This document shows positions 43,249 to 53,826 of a stretch of DNA of 64,000 bases, piece after piece. This stretch comes from an uncultured Hyphomonadaceae bacterium. Lineage in GTDB: Bacteria; Pseudomonadota; Alphaproteobacteria; Caulobacterales; Hyphomonadaceae. Below the pieces are notes generated by a model, which saw only the letters and a list, made by a program, of their open reading frames with translations, had not been told where the DNA came from and searched no databases. The DNA is taken from NCBI GenBank assembly GCA_913057945.1, contig CAJXOF010000006.1:1-64000 (forward strand), given 5' to 3'. The translations under genes were made by a program, and so were the position numbers. Position 1 is the stretch's first letter, and every line of letters starts with the position of its first letter.

Positions 43249-44232
43249 ATGCCAAGCCGTTTTTCATTTGATGGCGCGTTGATGTTCGCATTCCGCGCAG
43301 TGCATGCGCGAAGCTTCCTCTGGGTGTTTCCGCTTGCGTTTGCGGGCGCGTTCACGGTTTTCAGCCTTGCGATCCTGATTTTTGCCAAGGATGATTTTGT
43401 GCAGGTGTTCCAGACCATCGAAATGCTGGAACAGGCCTCGGTCGGACAGGATGATCCTCAAGCCGTATTCGCCGCGATTCTCGGCGCCATGCAGCCGCTG
43501 GTCGGGTGGGCGATCTTTGCCACGCTGGGGAGCTGGATCATCTGGGCCATGTTCGAAGCCGCCTCGCAGCGGCGTTATGTGCGTGACGAGCGGTTTTCCC
43601 TCGGGTTCGGAGGGGATGAAGTGCGGATCATGGGGGTCGGGTTCTGTTGGGCGGTTATGCAGACGCTTTTCACCATCGTGCCCGTCCTCATGATTTTCAG
43701 TTCAATCTTCGGCGCGGTGGGCATGGTTGAAGCAGGCGCATCAGAGAATGAAATCGCGAGGCGTGTCATCGGGCCGATCCTTGGTGCGTTCGGGCTGGGG
43801 TTTGTCCTGTTCCTGATCTATGTCTTCTTCGCGACCCGTCTTGCTCCCTGCTTTGCTTTGACCATCAAGGACCGGGAGTTCCGATTCCTCGATGCCTGGA
43901 ATGTGTCGCGTGACCGGTTCTGGCCAATTCTCGGCGCGTATCTCATCATCACCATCGTGGGGGGAATCATTGTCAGCATCGCCGACCAGCTGCTCCAGCT
44001 TCCGATGATGTTCACCATGGAATCGGCCTTTGAGAATGCTCAGACCGGTGAAGACATAGTTGCGGCCTTTATGAGCGGCGGGGTGATCGTCGCGTTGGCG
44101 ATCTATATGATCGCGCGCCTGTTCCTGTCGGGCCTGCTCATGCATGTTGCCGGCGCACCGGCCGCGTTCGCCGCGCGACATGACCCGCGCGGCAGCGTGG
44201 ACGATACCTATCGCGTGGATACGTTCAATTAG
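43249..44232 (+). CDS. Polytopic membrane protein, second of three related genes
   Basis: The protein has 327 residues and five or six hydrophobic segments. MFEAASQRRYVRDERFSL (101-118) is nearly repeated in the third gene as MFEASSQRRYMRAEGFSL, and ALTIKDREFRFLDAWNVSRD also aligns. The two are clear tandem paralogs. No catalytic motif is seen. The third gene begins 14 nt downstream with GGAGGG, so they are co-transcribed. Function unknown. The shape resembles membrane proteins that shield or sort membrane components, but this is only an impression. Confidence 0.8.
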   Translation: MPSRFSFDGALMFAFRAVHARSFLWVFPLAFAGAFTVFSLAILIFAKDDFVQVFQTIEMLEQASVGQDDPQAVFAAILGAMQPLVGWAIFATLGSWIIWAMFEAASQRRYVRDERFSLGFGGDEVRIMGVGFCWAVMQTLFTIVPVLMIFSSIFGAVGMVEAGASENEIARRVIGPILGAFGLGFVLFLIYVFFATRLAPCFALTIKDREFRFLDAWNVSRDRFWPILGAYLIITIVGGIIVSIADQLLQLPMMFTMESAFENAQTGEDIVAAFMSGGVIVALAIYMIARLFLSGLLMHVAGAPAAFAARHDPRGSVDDTYRVDTFN

Positions 44233-44246
44233 AGGGAGGGCATCTG

Positions 44247-45182
44247 ATGAACACTCTGGAATTTTCAGTCGGGAATGCGATGGGGCATTTCAACAAGACG
44301 GAGGGACCGAAAGGGTTTCTCTGGAAGTTCGCGCTGGCCTATGCGCTGTGCGCCATCGTGGTCCAGGGGCTGAGCATGTATCTGATGGCGCCCCTATATG
44401 GCGCGGCGTTCAATCCCGTGGTGATGGAAGATCCCGATATGATGGATCAGGTCATGCTGAAGAATATTGGGAGGTTCGCGCTCGCCTATCTGGTCGCCAT
44501 GGTGACCGGAATTCTGCTCTGGATGATGTTTGAAGCATCAAGCCAGCGTCGCTATATGCGGGCCGAAGGCTTCAGCCTGAAACTGGGCGCAGATGAAGGC
44601 CGACTGCTGGTTGTCGGTCTGTTCTGGATCGGCCTGATGATCCTGCTGTATATCGGGATGTTCGTGTTGATGATGGTCCCCATGATCATCGGAGCGGTTG
44701 CTGGCAGTGACGGAGCGATGGCCGCAGGAGCGGTGGCTGTGATTGTCATGCTTGCCTATGTGGTATTCGCAATATGGGTTACCGTGCGGTTCTCACCCGC
44801 CGCTGCCATGACCATCCGGGATCGCAAAATTCGCTTCGGCAGTGCCTGGCGGGTTACCAAGGGCAAGGTATGGACCCTGATCGGCAGCTGGCTTGTGCTG
44901 GCGCTGATCATGATGGCGATCATCTTCGTATTGTATCTGGTTTTCGCGGTGACCGCGGTCCTGTCGCTCATACCCGTCATGCAGAGCGGATCGGATGACC
45001 CGGCCGACGTGCTTGCCGCCTTTGCATCGCCGGGTTTTATCATACCCGTCATCATCTTCGGCTTGGTCTATATGGGATTGGCCGGCGTCATGATGCACGT
45101 GTTCGGTGGCCCCGCAGCCTTGGCTGCGAAGACCGATCCGAACTGGACGGATACAGACGCGATCAACGAAACCTTCGTCTAG
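44247..45182 (+). CDS. Polytopic membrane protein, third of three related genes
   Basis: The protein has 311 residues. It is a paralog of the preceding gene: the shared block MFEASSQRRYMRAEGFSL is at 94-111 and the shared loop is AMTIRDRKIRFGSAWRVT. The six hydrophobic segments are rich in Met, Ile and Val. The end is convergent with uvrA (12 nt apart). No known family is recognised. Confidence 0.8.
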   Translation: MNTLEFSVGNAMGHFNKTEGPKGFLWKFALAYALCAIVVQGLSMYLMAPLYGAAFNPVVMEDPDMMDQVMLKNIGRFALAYLVAMVTGILLWMMFEASSQRRYMRAEGFSLKLGADEGRLLVVGLFWIGLMILLYIGMFVLMMVPMIIGAVAGSDGAMAAGAVAVIVMLAYVVFAIWVTVRFSPAAAMTIRDRKIRFGSAWRVTKGKVWTLIGSWLVLALIMMAIIFVLYLVFAVTAVLSLIPVMQSGSDDPADVLAAFASPGFIIPVIIFGLVYMGLAGVMMHVFGGPAALAAKTDPNWTDTDAINETFV

Positions 45183-45194
45183 CGTAGCGACCGT

Positions 45195-48100
45195 TTACTT
45201 GGCAGGGCTTGGCGAGCGGGATTTCCGCTTTGCCGGGCTCTTGGCTTTTGGCGCTGCCTTGGCCACAGCTTTTGCGGGCGCCTTGGCTTTCGGCTTTGCC
45301 GCAGCTTTGGTCTTCGCGGGCGCCTTGGCCGCAGCCTTTTTTGGCTTGGCGGTGGGCTTTGCCTTGCTCGTGCTTTCAGCCCGCAGACGCTTGTTGCGCG
45401 CGGCGCGGCGTTCATCCTGCCGGCGGAAGGTCTCGGCGAGGTGTTTGCCGGTCCAGCTGTCTTCACACGCCGCAATGTCTTCCGGTGTGCCGAAGGCAAC
45501 CAGTTCCCCGCCGCCATCGCCGCCTTCGGGCCCGAGGTCCAGCACCCAGTCCGCCGTCTTCACGACATCCAGATTGTGCTCGATCACGACAACCGTGTTG
45601 CCGGTATCGACAAGGGAGTGCAGCACTTCCAGAAGTTTGCGGACATCCTCGAAATGCAGGCCGGTGGTCGGCTCGTCGAGAATGTAGAGCGTCTTGCCGG
45701 TTGCGCGCTTGGAGAGTTCCTTGGCGAGCTTGACGCGCTGGGCCTCACCACCCGACAGGGTCGTGGCTTGCTGGCCGACCTTCACATATCCAAGGCCGAC
45801 TTCGTTCAGCGTGTCGAGCTTGGTCGCGATGGCGGGGACAGCGGAGAAGAATTTCGCGGCATCCTCAACCGTCATGTCCAGCACATCCGCGATGGACTTG
45901 CCTTTGAACAGGACTTCCAGCGTCTCGCGATTGTAGCGCTTGCCCTTGCAGGTTTCACAGGTGACGTAGACGTCCGGCAGGAAGTGCATCTCGATCTTGA
46001 TGACACCGTCGCCCTGGCAGGCTTCGCAGCGGCCGCCCTTCACGTTGAAGCTGAACCGGCCAGGCGCGTAGCCACGTGCCTTGGCTTCCGGCAGGCCGGC
46101 AAACCAGTCGCGCATCGGGCCGAAGGCGCCGGTATAGGTGGCCGGGTTCGAGCGCGGCGTGCGGCCGATCGGGCTTTGGTCAATGTCGATGACCTTGTCG
46201 AGATGCTGCAGGCCTTCGAGGCTTTGGTAAGGCTGCGGCGGGCTGGATGCACCGTTCAGCTTGCGGGCCAGGGCCTTGTAGAGCGTCTCGATGATCAGCG
46301 TGGACTTGCCGCCGCCGGAGACGCCTGTGATACAGGTGAAGCTGCCCAGCGGGATCGTGGCGTCGACATTTTTCAGGTTGTTGCCGGTGGCGCCCTTCAG
46401 AGTCACCTTGCGCTTGGCCTTCTCGACCGGGCGGCGGGGCGGGATCGGGATTTCCTTGGTCCCGTTCAGATAGTCCGCCGTCAGGCTTTTCGGATTGGCC
46501 ATCACTTCGTCGGGCGTGCCCTCGGCAATGATCTGACCGCCATGCACACCGGCGGCGGGCCCCATGTCGATGACATGGTCGGCGGTCAGGATCGCATCCT
46601 CGTCATGCTCCACGACGATCACGGAGTTTCCAAGGTCGCGCAGGCGTTTCAGCGTTTCCAGCAGGCGGTCATTGTCGCGCTGGTGCAGGCCGATGCTGGG
46701 CTCGTCGAGCACGTAGAGCACGCCGGTCAGGCCGGAGCCGATCTGGCTGGCCAGACGGATGCGCTGGCTCTCACCGCCGGACAGTGTACCCGAGGCGCGG
46801 CTGAGCGTCAGATATTCGAGACCGACATCATTGAGGAAGTCGAGCCGGTCATTGATTTCCTTCAGGATGCGTCCGGCAATCTCGTTCTGCTGCTTGGTCA
46901 GCGAGGTGTGGGCCTTGCCGAACCATGTGTGGGCATCCTTGATCGAGAAGACCGAGGCATCCGAAATATCGAGGCTGTTGATCTTCACCGCCAGCGCTTC
47001 CGGTTTCAGGCGCTTGCCGCCACAGGCCGGGCAGGGCGCAGCCGCCTGGAATTTTGCGATTTCGTCGCGCACCCACTGGCTGTCAGTTTCTCGGTAGCGA
47101 CGCTCAAGGTTTGGAAGGACGCCCTCGAACGTTTTCTTCACCTCATAGCGGCGCATGCCGTCATCATAGACGAAATTGATTTCTTCCTCGCCCGTGCCGA
47201 ACAGGATCATCTGGTGGATGTCCTCCGGCAGTTTGTTCCAGGGCTTCTTGAGGTCAAACCGGTAGTGCGCAGACAGGGCCTGAAGAGTCTGGGTCTGGTA
47301 GGGCGATGTCGACTTCGCCCAGGGCGCGATCGCGCCGTTCAGCAGGTCAAGATCCTTGTCCGGAACAACCAGGCCGGCATCCACTTTTAACTGCTCGCCG
47401 AGACCGTCACAGGTCGGGCAGGCGCCAAAGGGATTGTTGAACGAGAACAGGCGCGGCTCGATTTCCGGAATGGTGAAGCCGGAGACCGGGCAGGCGAAAT
47501 TGGCGCTGTAGGTGATGCGCTTCGGATCGGTCTCGCCATCTTCCAGATCCGCATATTCGCCGATGGCAATACCATTGGCGAGGCCGATAGCCGTTTCGAA
47601 ACTCTCGGCGAGGCGCTGTTCCATGCCTTCGCGCACGACAATCCGATCAACCACGACGTCGATGTCATGCTTGTATTTCTTGTCCAGCTTAGGCGGGTTT
47701 TCCAGCTCGTGGAACTCGCCATCCACCTTCACACGCTGGTAGCCATTCTTCAGCAGCTCGGCGAATTCCTTGCGGTACTCCCCTTTCCGCCCACGGACGA
47801 TAGGGGCGAGCAAATAGAGCCGCGTGCCCTCCGGCAGATCCATGGTGCGGTCGACCATCTGGCTGACCGTCTGGCTCTCGATGGGCAGGCCGGTGGCCGG
47901 CGAATAGGGAATGCCGACGCGCGCCCATAGCAGGCGCATATAGTCATAGATCTCGGTGACCGTCCCGACGGTCGAGCGCGGATTGCGGCTCGTCGTCTTC
48001 TGCTCGATCGAGATGGCGGGCGAGAGGCCCTCGATGCTCTCGACATCCGGCTTCTGCATCAGTTCCAGGAACTGGCGTGCATAGGCCGACAGGCTTTCGA

Positions 48101-48269
48101 CATAGCGGCGCTGGCCCTCGGCATAGATCGTGTCGAAGGCGAGCGAGGATTTGCCCGAACCCGACAGGCCGGTCATCACGACCAGCTCACCGCGGGGGAT
48201 ATCCACGTCGACATTCTTGAGATTGTGTTCCTTGGCGCCGCGCACGCGGATGAAGGGAGACTCGGCCAT
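45195..48269 (-). CDS. uvrA: Excinuclease ABC subunit A with a Lys/Ala/Pro-rich tail
   Basis: The protein has 1024 residues. Two ABC modules are present: Walker [15 protein letters not shown] near the start and [14 protein letters not shown] at about 640. Signature motifs are [18 protein letters not shown] and [18 protein letters not shown], each followed by a Walker B DEP. Zinc cysteines lie in [23 protein letters not shown] and [16 protein letters not shown]. It recognises damaged DNA and loads UvrB. The last 62 residues (about 963-1024) form an H1-like low-complexity tail of Lys, Ala and Pro not found in standard UvrA (about 940-970 residues). A LexA box lies 79 nt upstream. Confidence 0.96.
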   Translation of the reverse strand: MAESPFIRVRGAKEHNLKNVDVDIPRGELVVMTGLSGSGKSSLAFDTIYAEGQRRYVESLSAYARQFLELMQKPDVESIEGLSPAISIEQKTTSRNPRSTVGTVTEIYDYMRLLWARVGIPYSPATGLPIESQTVSQMVDRTMDLPEGTRLYLLAPIVRGRKGEYRKEFAELLKNGYQRVKVDGEFHELENPPKLDKKYKHDIDVVVDRIVVREGMEQRLAESFETAIGLANGIAIGEYADLEDGETDPKRITYSANFACPVSGFTIPEIEPRLFSFNNPFGACPTCDGLGEQLKVDAGLVVPDKDLDLLNGAIAPWAKSTSPYQTQTLQALSAHYRFDLKKPWNKLPEDIHQMILFGTGEEEINFVYDDGMRRYEVKKTFEGVLPNLERRYRETDSQWVRDEIAKFQAAAPCPACGGKRLKPEALAVKINSLDISDASVFSIKDAHTWFGKAHTSLTKQQNEIAGRILKEINDRLDFLNDVGLEYLTLSRASGTLSGGESQRIRLASQIGSGLTGVLYVLDEPSIGLHQRDNDRLLETLKRLRDLGNSVIVVEHDEDAILTADHVIDMGPAAGVHGGQIIAEGTPDEVMANPKSLTADYLNGTKEIPIPPRRPVEKAKRKVTLKGATGNNLKNVDATIPLGSFTCITGVSGGGKSTLIIETLYKALARKLNGASSPPQPYQSLEGLQHLDKVIDIDQSPIGRTPRSNPATYTGAFGPMRDWFAGLPEAKARGYAPGRFSFNVKGGRCEACQGDGVIKIEMHFLPDVYVTCETCKGKRYNRETLEVLFKGKSIADVLDMTVEDAAKFFSAVPAIATKLDTLNEVGLGYVKVGQQATTLSGGEAQRVKLAKELSKRATGKTLYILDEPTTGLHFEDVRKLLEVLHSLVDTGNTVVVIEHNLDVVKTADWVLDLGPEGGDGGGELVAFGTPEDIAACEDSWTGKHLAETFRRQDERRAARNKRLRAESTSKAKPTAKPKKAAAKAPAKTKAAAKPKAKAPAKAVAKAAPKAKSPAKRKSRSPSPAK

Positions 48270-48347
48270 TTATGGGCTCTCTTGAAAAGTTTGGGCTTTG
48301 GGAAGCTACGCAAGACAATGTGTGCCGCGAATCTGATCGTTCCACAA

Positions 48348-48362
48348 GAACAAATGCAGAAC
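48348..48362. promoter_or_regulatory. LexA operator (SOS box) for uvrA
   Basis: GAAC-N7-GAAC (48348-48351 and 48359-48362) reads as GTTC-N7-GTTC toward uvrA, the alphaproteobacterial LexA consensus. It shares GAACAAAT and AGAAC or CAGAAC with the box before ssb. The overlapping GTTCCACAAGAAC (48339-48351) also gives an inverted half-site. It lies between divergent uvrA and the sterol-desaturase-like gene, so it could affect both. Confidence 0.75.
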
Positions 48363-48489
48363 CGCCTTAAACACTGCGAAAAAGCCCCGGATTCCGGCAA
48401 ATTATATGAAATTTCATGCAATGCCTGAGCGGGGCATCAACCATGAGGCGGTAAGCCTGAGCCTTCGACCTTGAGGGAGCGCTGCCGGG

Positions 48490-49323
48490 ATGATCCAGGT
48501 TGTGGTAGAGAGATTATTGAACGTGGCCTTGCCGCTGTTCGTTGCGCCCTTCCTGATCTTCACGGCGCTCGCATTCCTGAAAAAGGGCAAAGCCGCGCTG
48601 AACTGGTCATCCGGCCTGACAGAAAGTGTGCGCGTGAACACCGCGCTCATGCTGGTCAATTCGGCCTTGGCGCCGGTCATTGTCCTGACGCTCGGCCCTT
48701 TGCAGCATTTCGTGGATTCCGGGGGCGTCTGGAGGCTTGACCCGGCGCTGTGGCAGGCTCTGCCGGCTTGGCTGGTGGTATTGCTCGCCGTAATGCTGGC
48801 TGACTTTTCAGATTATTGGGTGCACCGCCTGATGCACACAAAATGGCTTTGGCCGTCGCACGTGATCCATCATTCCGACACGGTGATGAACAATACCACG
48901 TCCGTGCGTATGCATATCATCGAACTGGTGATCATGGCTTCCTCTTTCCTTATGGTTGCGACGGTGATGTCATTGCCGCCAGTGCTGGCTGGCCTCGCTG
49001 GCTTGTTCATCCCGTTCTACAATCGCTTCGTGCACCTTGATGCCGACTATCATTGGGGGCCGCTTAACCGTATCCTCAATTCTCCGCGTTTGCACCGCTG
49101 GCACCATGCCGACGTGCCGGAGGCCTATGGCAAGAATTTCGCGAACATGTTCAGCCTGTGGGATACGCTGTTCGGCACCTATTACCTGCCGGGTGTGTGC
49201 CATCATGATCTGGGCGTGAAGGATGGTCCGGAACAGAATTTGCTGCTCAACTATGCTTGGCCCCTCAAGACGCTCGCGGAAGCCGTCCCCCCATTGCGCC
49301 AACGCCTTCTCCGTCACAGCTAG
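48490..49323 (+). CDS. Sterol desaturase / fatty acid hydroxylase family protein
   Basis: The protein has 277 residues and several membrane segments. The diiron histidine boxes are HRLMH (112-116), HVIHH (124-128) and HRWHH (202-206), the full family set. The enzyme inserts hydroxyl or double bonds in sterols, hopanoids, carotenoids or fatty acyl chains with oxygen. The substrate is unknown. GAGGGAG precedes the ATG. Confidence 0.9.
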   Translation: MIQVVVERLLNVALPLFVAPFLIFTALAFLKKGKAALNWSSGLTESVRVNTALMLVNSALAPVIVLTLGPLQHFVDSGGVWRLDPALWQALPAWLVVLLAVMLADFSDYWVHRLMHTKWLWPSHVIHHSDTVMNNTTSVRMHIIELVIMASSFLMVATVMSLPPVLAGLAGLFIPFYNRFVHLDADYHWGPLNRILNSPRLHRWHHADVPEAYGKNFANMFSLWDTLFGTYYLPGVCHHDLGVKDGPEQNLLLNYAWPLKTLAEAVPPLRQRLLRHS

Positions 49324-49360
49324 CAAATCAGGGCTTGCCTCTATGGCGCTGCAACGATAA

Positions 49361-49375
49361 GAACAAATCAAGAAC
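49361..49375. promoter_or_regulatory. LexA operator (SOS box) for ssb
   Basis: GAAC-N7-GAAC at 49361-49364 and 49372-49375 is a perfect match to the alphaproteobacterial LexA site. It lies about 140 nt before ssb and 38 nt after the sterol-desaturase-like gene. No competing gene is in the 192-nt gap. Confidence 0.75.
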
Positions 49376-49515
49376 AAATTTTGTGCTTGGGCGCAGGGCG
49401 GCGAGGTTGTGTGGAAGGCAGGGGAATTCTCACCCTTTCGGGCGACAGGCTGGCCATTGCAGGGTAAAAGCGAGTTCGAATCGAAAGCGAAACAGATCGG
49501 AGCGGAGTTGGAACC

Positions 49516-49995
49516 ATGGCAGGATCAGTGAACAAGGTCATTCTTGTCGGCAATGTTGGGCAGGATCCGGAAGTCCGCCAGTTCCAGAATGGCGGTCAGG
49601 TGGCCAGCTTCTCGCTCGCCACGTCCGAAACCTGGAAAGACAAGAATACCGGCGAGCGCAAGGAAAAGACCGAATGGCACCGCGTCTCGGTGTTCAGCGA
49701 AGGTCTCGTCCGCGTTGTCCAGAACTATATCAAGAAGGGCTCCAAGCTCTATATCGAGGGCCAGCTCGAGACCCGCAAATGGCAGGACAAGGATGGCCAG
49801 GATCGCTACACGACGGAAGTTGTGCTGCGCGGCTTCAACTCCACGCTGACCATGTTGGATGGCCGGAATGAAGGTGGTGGCCGGTCGTCCGGAAATGATT
49901 TCGGCGGCCATCAGGGCCAGAGCGGCGGTCCGCGCCAGATGAGCGGTCCGCAGGAGAGCTTCAGCCAGGATCTCGACGACGAGATCCCGTTCTAG
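49516..49995 (+). CDS. ssb: Single-stranded DNA-binding protein
   Basis: The protein has 159 residues. The OB fold spans about 1-112 ([50 protein letters not shown]). A Gly/Gln/Ser-rich linker follows, then the partner-binding acidic tip DDEIPF. It coats ssDNA and recruits repair enzymes. GGAGCGGAG forms the ribosome site. A LexA box upstream indicates SOS induction. A class D beta-lactamase-like gene starts 1 nt after its stop. Confidence 0.96.
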   Translation: MAGSVNKVILVGNVGQDPEVRQFQNGGQVASFSLATSETWKDKNTGERKEKTEWHRVSVFSEGLVRVVQNYIKKGSKLYIEGQLETRKWQDKDGQDRYTTEVVLRGFNSTLTMLDGRNEGGGRSSGNDFGGHQGQSGGPRQMSGPQESFSQDLDDEIPF

Positions 49996-49996
49996 G

Positions 49997-50857
49997 ATGG
50001 TGCGTGCGGGCTGGCATCCTGCGCATTGGTTCACGGCGGCTCTGGTCGCTGTGCTGTGTGCCTGCCAGTCCTCCCCGTTCCCTCCGGTCGGGAACCTCGA
50101 TCCCGTCCTCACAAGTGAGGCCCTGACGCCGAATACGGCGGCGCTCGTCGTGTATCGGCTGGAAGACAGCCGGACATGGACCAGCGGCGGCGCGCGGCCT
50201 GCCCAACGGTTCGTGGCGGCTTCGACGGCCAAGATTCCCCACACGCTGATTGCCTTGGAGACCGGCGCAGTCAGCGGGCCGGGGGAATCGTTCGAATGGG
50301 ATGGAAAGACGCGGTTCCTGCCGAGCTGGAATGAGAGCCAGGACTTTGCGACGGCGTTCCAGCGCTCCACCGTGTGGATTTACCAGACAATTACCCCGCG
50401 CATCGGCAGCGCTACACTCGGCGACTGGCTGGCCCGATTTGGCTATGGCAATGCCGATACGGGCGGTGAGGCGGACATTCAGACCTATTGGCTGAAAGGT
50501 CCCCTGAAGATTTCTGCGCGCGAACAGGTGGCGTTCCTGGCAAGATTGTCGGCTCGTACGCTGCCGCTCTCTGCGCGCACCTATGAGCAGGCTCTTCCGA
50601 TGATGCTGGCCGAAAAGGGCGATGGCTGGTCGATTCATGCCAAGACCGGCTGGAAAAGTGTTCCGGGCGAGACTGATATCGGCTGGTATGTGGGGTGGCT
50701 GGAGCAGACCGGCGGCGCTGCGCCCGGCACCTATGCCTTTGCGTTCAACATGGACATGGACCCCGACAATCCGGCGCTGAAAACCCGCCGGGACGCCGTG
50801 CAGAAGGCGCTTGAGGCCATTGGGGCCATGACGCCCCCTTCAGAGACCCCTGATTGA
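49997..50857 (+). CDS. Class D (OXA-type) beta-lactamase-like protein
   Basis: The protein has 286 residues. An N-terminal hydrophobic segment ends in LCAC, a possible lipobox (Cys23), so it may be a lipoprotein. All class D landmarks are visible: S76-T-A-K79, S124-T-V126, Y150-G-N152, W165 in WLKGPLKIS, and K216-T-G218. K79 would be the carboxylated lysine. The family hydrolyses penicillins and sometimes carbapenems, or acts as a sensor domain like BlaR1. The gene begins 1 nt after ssb with no terminator between, so it is probably in the same LexA-controlled transcript. Activity is unproven. Confidence 0.88.
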   Translation: MVRAGWHPAHWFTAALVAVLCACQSSPFPPVGNLDPVLTSEALTPNTAALVVYRLEDSRTWTSGGARPAQRFVAASTAKIPHTLIALETGAVSGPGESFEWDGKTRFLPSWNESQDFATAFQRSTVWIYQTITPRIGSATLGDWLARFGYGNADTGGEADIQTYWLKGPLKISAREQVAFLARLSARTLPLSARTYEQALPMMLAEKGDGWSIHAKTGWKSVPGETDIGWYVGWLEQTGGAAPGTYAFAFNMDMDPDNPALKTRRDAVQKALEAIGAMTPPSETPD

Positions 50858-50900
50858 GGCGTTTTCGCCCGTAATTACTGCTATTTTGGCCCTGTCGCAT

Positions 50901-50929
50901 TTGTTTCAATGACGACGGGATGCTAGACA
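50901..50929 (+). promoter_or_regulatory. Possible gyrA promoter
   Basis: TTGTTT (50901-50906) and TAGACA (50924-50929) are separated by 17 nt. The -10 lies in GCTAGACA, close to the alphaproteobacterial GCTANAWC form. It lies 61 nt before gyrA. Confidence 0.4.
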
Positions 50930-50989
50930 TGATCCTGTATCGGAACAGGTGATTCCCGTTAATTTCACCGTAGCCAGGACGAATTCTCC

Positions 50990-53782
50990 ATGAGCGACGA
51001 CACAACTCCGCCGGACGAGCCGGAAACGCCTGAGAATGGCGGCGAGGGCAGCGCGCCCCTTCCCGACGGCATTGAGCTGATTTCCATCGAATCCGAGCTG
51101 AAAAGCTCCTATCTCGACTATGCAATGAGCGTCATCGTGAGCCGAGCGCTCCCGGATGTGCGCGACGGCCTGAAGCCCGTTCACCGCCGCATTCTCTATG
51201 CGATGAATGAGGGCGGTAACACGCCCAGCAAACCCTACAAGAAATCCGCCAATATCGTCGGTTCGGTGATGGGTAATTACCACCCGCACGGCGACTCCGC
51301 GATCTATGATGCGCTGGTGCGCATGGCCCAGCCCTTCTCGATGGGCGCGACCCTCGTTGACGGCCAGGGCAATTTCGGCTCGATCGACAATGATCCGCCA
51401 GCTGCCATGCGTTACACGGAAAGCCGGATGACGAAAGTGGCGACCCATTTGCTCGCCGACATCGACAAGGACACGGTCGACTTCCAGGACAATTATGACG
51501 GGTCCCAGAAAGAGCCGATTGTCCTGCCGGCGCAGTATCCGAACCTGCTGGTCAACGGGGCTGGCGGCATCGCGGTCGGTATGGCGACGAATATCCCGCC
51601 GCACAATCTCGGTGAAGTCATCGACGCGACGCTGGCGATCATCGAAGACCCGACGCTGGACGAAGATGCCCTGCTCGAAATCGTGCCCGGTCCGGATTTC
51701 CCGACCGGCGGCCAGATCATGGGCATGTCCGGCAGCCGCAAGGCGATGACCACGGGCCGTGGCAGTGTCATCATGCGCGCCAAGACCGATATCGAGGAAG
51801 CCAAGAATGGCCGTCAGGCCATCATCGTGACCGAGATTCCCTATCAGGTGAACAAGGCCGCGATGATCACGAAAATCGCGGAACTCGTGCGCGAGAAGCG
51901 GATCGAGGGCATCTCCGATTTGCGCGACGAATCCGACCGCAACGGCATTCGGGTCGTCGTCGAGCTGAAGAAGGATGCGAGCGCCGAAGTCGTGCTCAAC
52001 CAGCTCTTCCGTTTCAGCCAGATGCAGACGAGCTTTGGCGTCAACATGCTGGCCCTGAATGGTGGTCGGCCGGAGTTGATGAACCTCCGTAAAGTGCTCG
52101 ATTGCTTCATCACCTTCCGTCAGGAAGTCGTCGTCCGCCGGACAAAGCACGAGCTGAACAAGGCCCGCGACCGGGCCCACCTCCTGGTCGGCCTGGCGAT
52201 GGCCGTCGCGAATATCGACGAAGTCATTCGCATCATCCGCTACTCGCCGGACCCGAACGCGGCCCGTGAGGCGCTGCTCGAAAAAGCCTGGCCGATCATG
52301 GACATGGGCCCGCTGCTCGACCTGATCGCAGACCGCCGCACCCGCAAGGGCGACAGCGACACCATCTATCTGTCCGATGAGCAGGCTCGCGCGATCCTGG
52401 CGCTGCAACTGTCCCGCCTGACCGGCCTCGGCCGTGACGAGATCGGCAATGAGGCCAAGGGCCTGTCCGAGAAGATCGAGGAATATCTCAGTATCCTGCG
52501 CTCGCGCCAGCGTGTGCTGGACATCATCAAGGGCGAACTTTCTGAAGTGAAAGAGAAATTCGCTGTTCCGCGCCGGTCGGAATTCGCTTTTGGCGGCATC
52601 GACATGGAAGATGAAGACCTCATCGAGGTCGAGGACATGGTCGTGGCCGTGACCCATGGCGGATACGTCAAGCGCACCCCGCTCTCGACCTATCGGACGC
52701 AGCATCGCGGCGGCAAGGGCCGCTCCGGCATGAACATGAAGGACGAGGATTTCGTCGTGAACGTGTTCTCGGCGACGACGCATACCGAAGTCCTGTTCTT
52801 CTCGTCGGCCGGCATGGTCTACAAGGAGAAGGTCTGGCGCCTGCCGATTGGCGGACCGAACTCGCGTGGCAAGGCCCTGGTCAACATCTTCCCGCTGGCC
52901 GCCGATGAGCGTATCGAAAGCGTCATGCCGCTGCCTGAGGATGACGAGTCCCGCAACGAGCTGGACGTCATGTTCGCCACCAAGACCGGCACCGTCCGCC
53001 GCAACAAATTGTCGGATTTCATTCGCGTGAACCGCAACGGCAAGATCGCCATGAAGCTCGACGAGGGCGACGGCATTGTCTCGGTGAAGATCTGTTCGGA
53101 GAAGGATGACATCCTGCTCACGACAGCGCTCGGCCAGTGTATCCGCTTTGCGGTGCCGGATGTGCGCGTCTTCGCGGGCCGCAACTCGACCGGTGTCCGG
53201 GGTATCCGCTTGGGCGAAGGCGACGAGGTCATTTCAATGGGCATCCTGCGTCATATCAACGTGACCTCTGAAGAGGCGCGGGGATATCTGAAGCATGCCG
53301 CCGCCATGCGGCGCGCCGCCACCGGTGAGGAAGAGGAAATTTCCGAGGATGACGGCGATGAGGCCGTCGCAGAAGCTGCGTTGAGCGCTGAGCGTATCGC
53401 CGAGCTGGGCGCTGCCGAGGAGTTCATCCTGACGGTTGCCGATGACGGCATGGGCAAGCGCTCGTCCGCCTATGACTACCGGGTTACCGGGCGCGGCGGC
53501 AAAGGCCTTGTCGCCCAGAACATCTGGGGACGCGACAAGAAGCAAGGGCCGGTCAAGCAGGTCGCGCAATCCTTCACGGTGGGCGATGGCGACCAGGTCA
53601 TGCTGGTGACCGATGCGGGGCAGCTGATCCGCACGCCTGTTGAGCAGATCCGCATTGCGGGCCGGTCCACGGGCGGCGTCTGGGTGCTGCGTACGGCCGA
53701 AGGCGAGCGCGTCGTTTCTGTTGCACGGCTTGTGGAAGATGCTGAAACCGTTATGGATGGTGCCGAAGACGCGGGAGAGTAA
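50990..53782 (+). CDS. gyrA: DNA gyrase subunit A
   Basis: The protein has 930 residues. The catalytic tyrosine is Y142 in AMRYTESRM. The quinolone-resistance region reads [13 protein letters not shown] with S103 and D107, equal to E. coli S83 and D87, so no common resistance substitution is present. The C-terminal six-blade domain carries the GyrA box QHRGGKG, which identifies gyrase rather than topoisomerase IV. An acidic insertion ([12 protein letters not shown]) near 775 and an acidic C-terminus are typical. It supercoils DNA with GyrB. Confidence 0.97.
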   Translation: MSDDTTPPDEPETPENGGEGSAPLPDGIELISIESELKSSYLDYAMSVIVSRALPDVRDGLKPVHRRILYAMNEGGNTPSKPYKKSANIVGSVMGNYHPHGDSAIYDALVRMAQPFSMGATLVDGQGNFGSIDNDPPAAMRYTESRMTKVATHLLADIDKDTVDFQDNYDGSQKEPIVLPAQYPNLLVNGAGGIAVGMATNIPPHNLGEVIDATLAIIEDPTLDEDALLEIVPGPDFPTGGQIMGMSGSRKAMTTGRGSVIMRAKTDIEEAKNGRQAIIVTEIPYQVNKAAMITKIAELVREKRIEGISDLRDESDRNGIRVVVELKKDASAEVVLNQLFRFSQMQTSFGVNMLALNGGRPELMNLRKVLDCFITFRQEVVVRRTKHELNKARDRAHLLVGLAMAVANIDEVIRIIRYSPDPNAAREALLEKAWPIMDMGPLLDLIADRRTRKGDSDTIYLSDEQARAILALQLSRLTGLGRDEIGNEAKGLSEKIEEYLSILRSRQRVLDIIKGELSEVKEKFAVPRRSEFAFGGIDMEDEDLIEVEDMVVAVTHGGYVKRTPLSTYRTQHRGGKGRSGMNMKDEDFVVNVFSATTHTEVLFFSSAGMVYKEKVWRLPIGGPNSRGKALVNIFPLAADERIESVMPLPEDDESRNELDVMFATKTGTVRRNKLSDFIRVNRNGKIAMKLDEGDGIVSVKICSEKDDILLTTALGQCIRFAVPDVRVFAGRNSTGVRGIRLGEGDEVISMGILRHINVTSEEARGYLKHAAAMRRAATGEEEEISEDDGDEAVAEAALSAERIAELGAAEEFILTVADDGMGKRSSAYDYRVTGRGGKGLVAQNIWGRDKKQGPVKQVAQSFTVGDGDQVMLVTDAGQLIRTPVEQIRIAGRSTGGVWVLRTAEGERVVSVARLVEDAETVMDGAEDAGE

Positions 53783-53826
53783 TCCCGCGCCTAAAAACGG
53801 ACCTGAAAGGCGGGGAGGACAGGCTT

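Noticed and set aside
45441-47390. A 649-codon open frame on the plus strand opposite uvrA
   Set aside because: It is entirely antisense to uvrA, which has all motifs. No family signature is seen in the plus-strand translation.
50906-52783. A 625-codon minus-strand open frame opposite gyrA
   Set aside because: It is antisense to the well-supported gyrA and has no recognisable domain.
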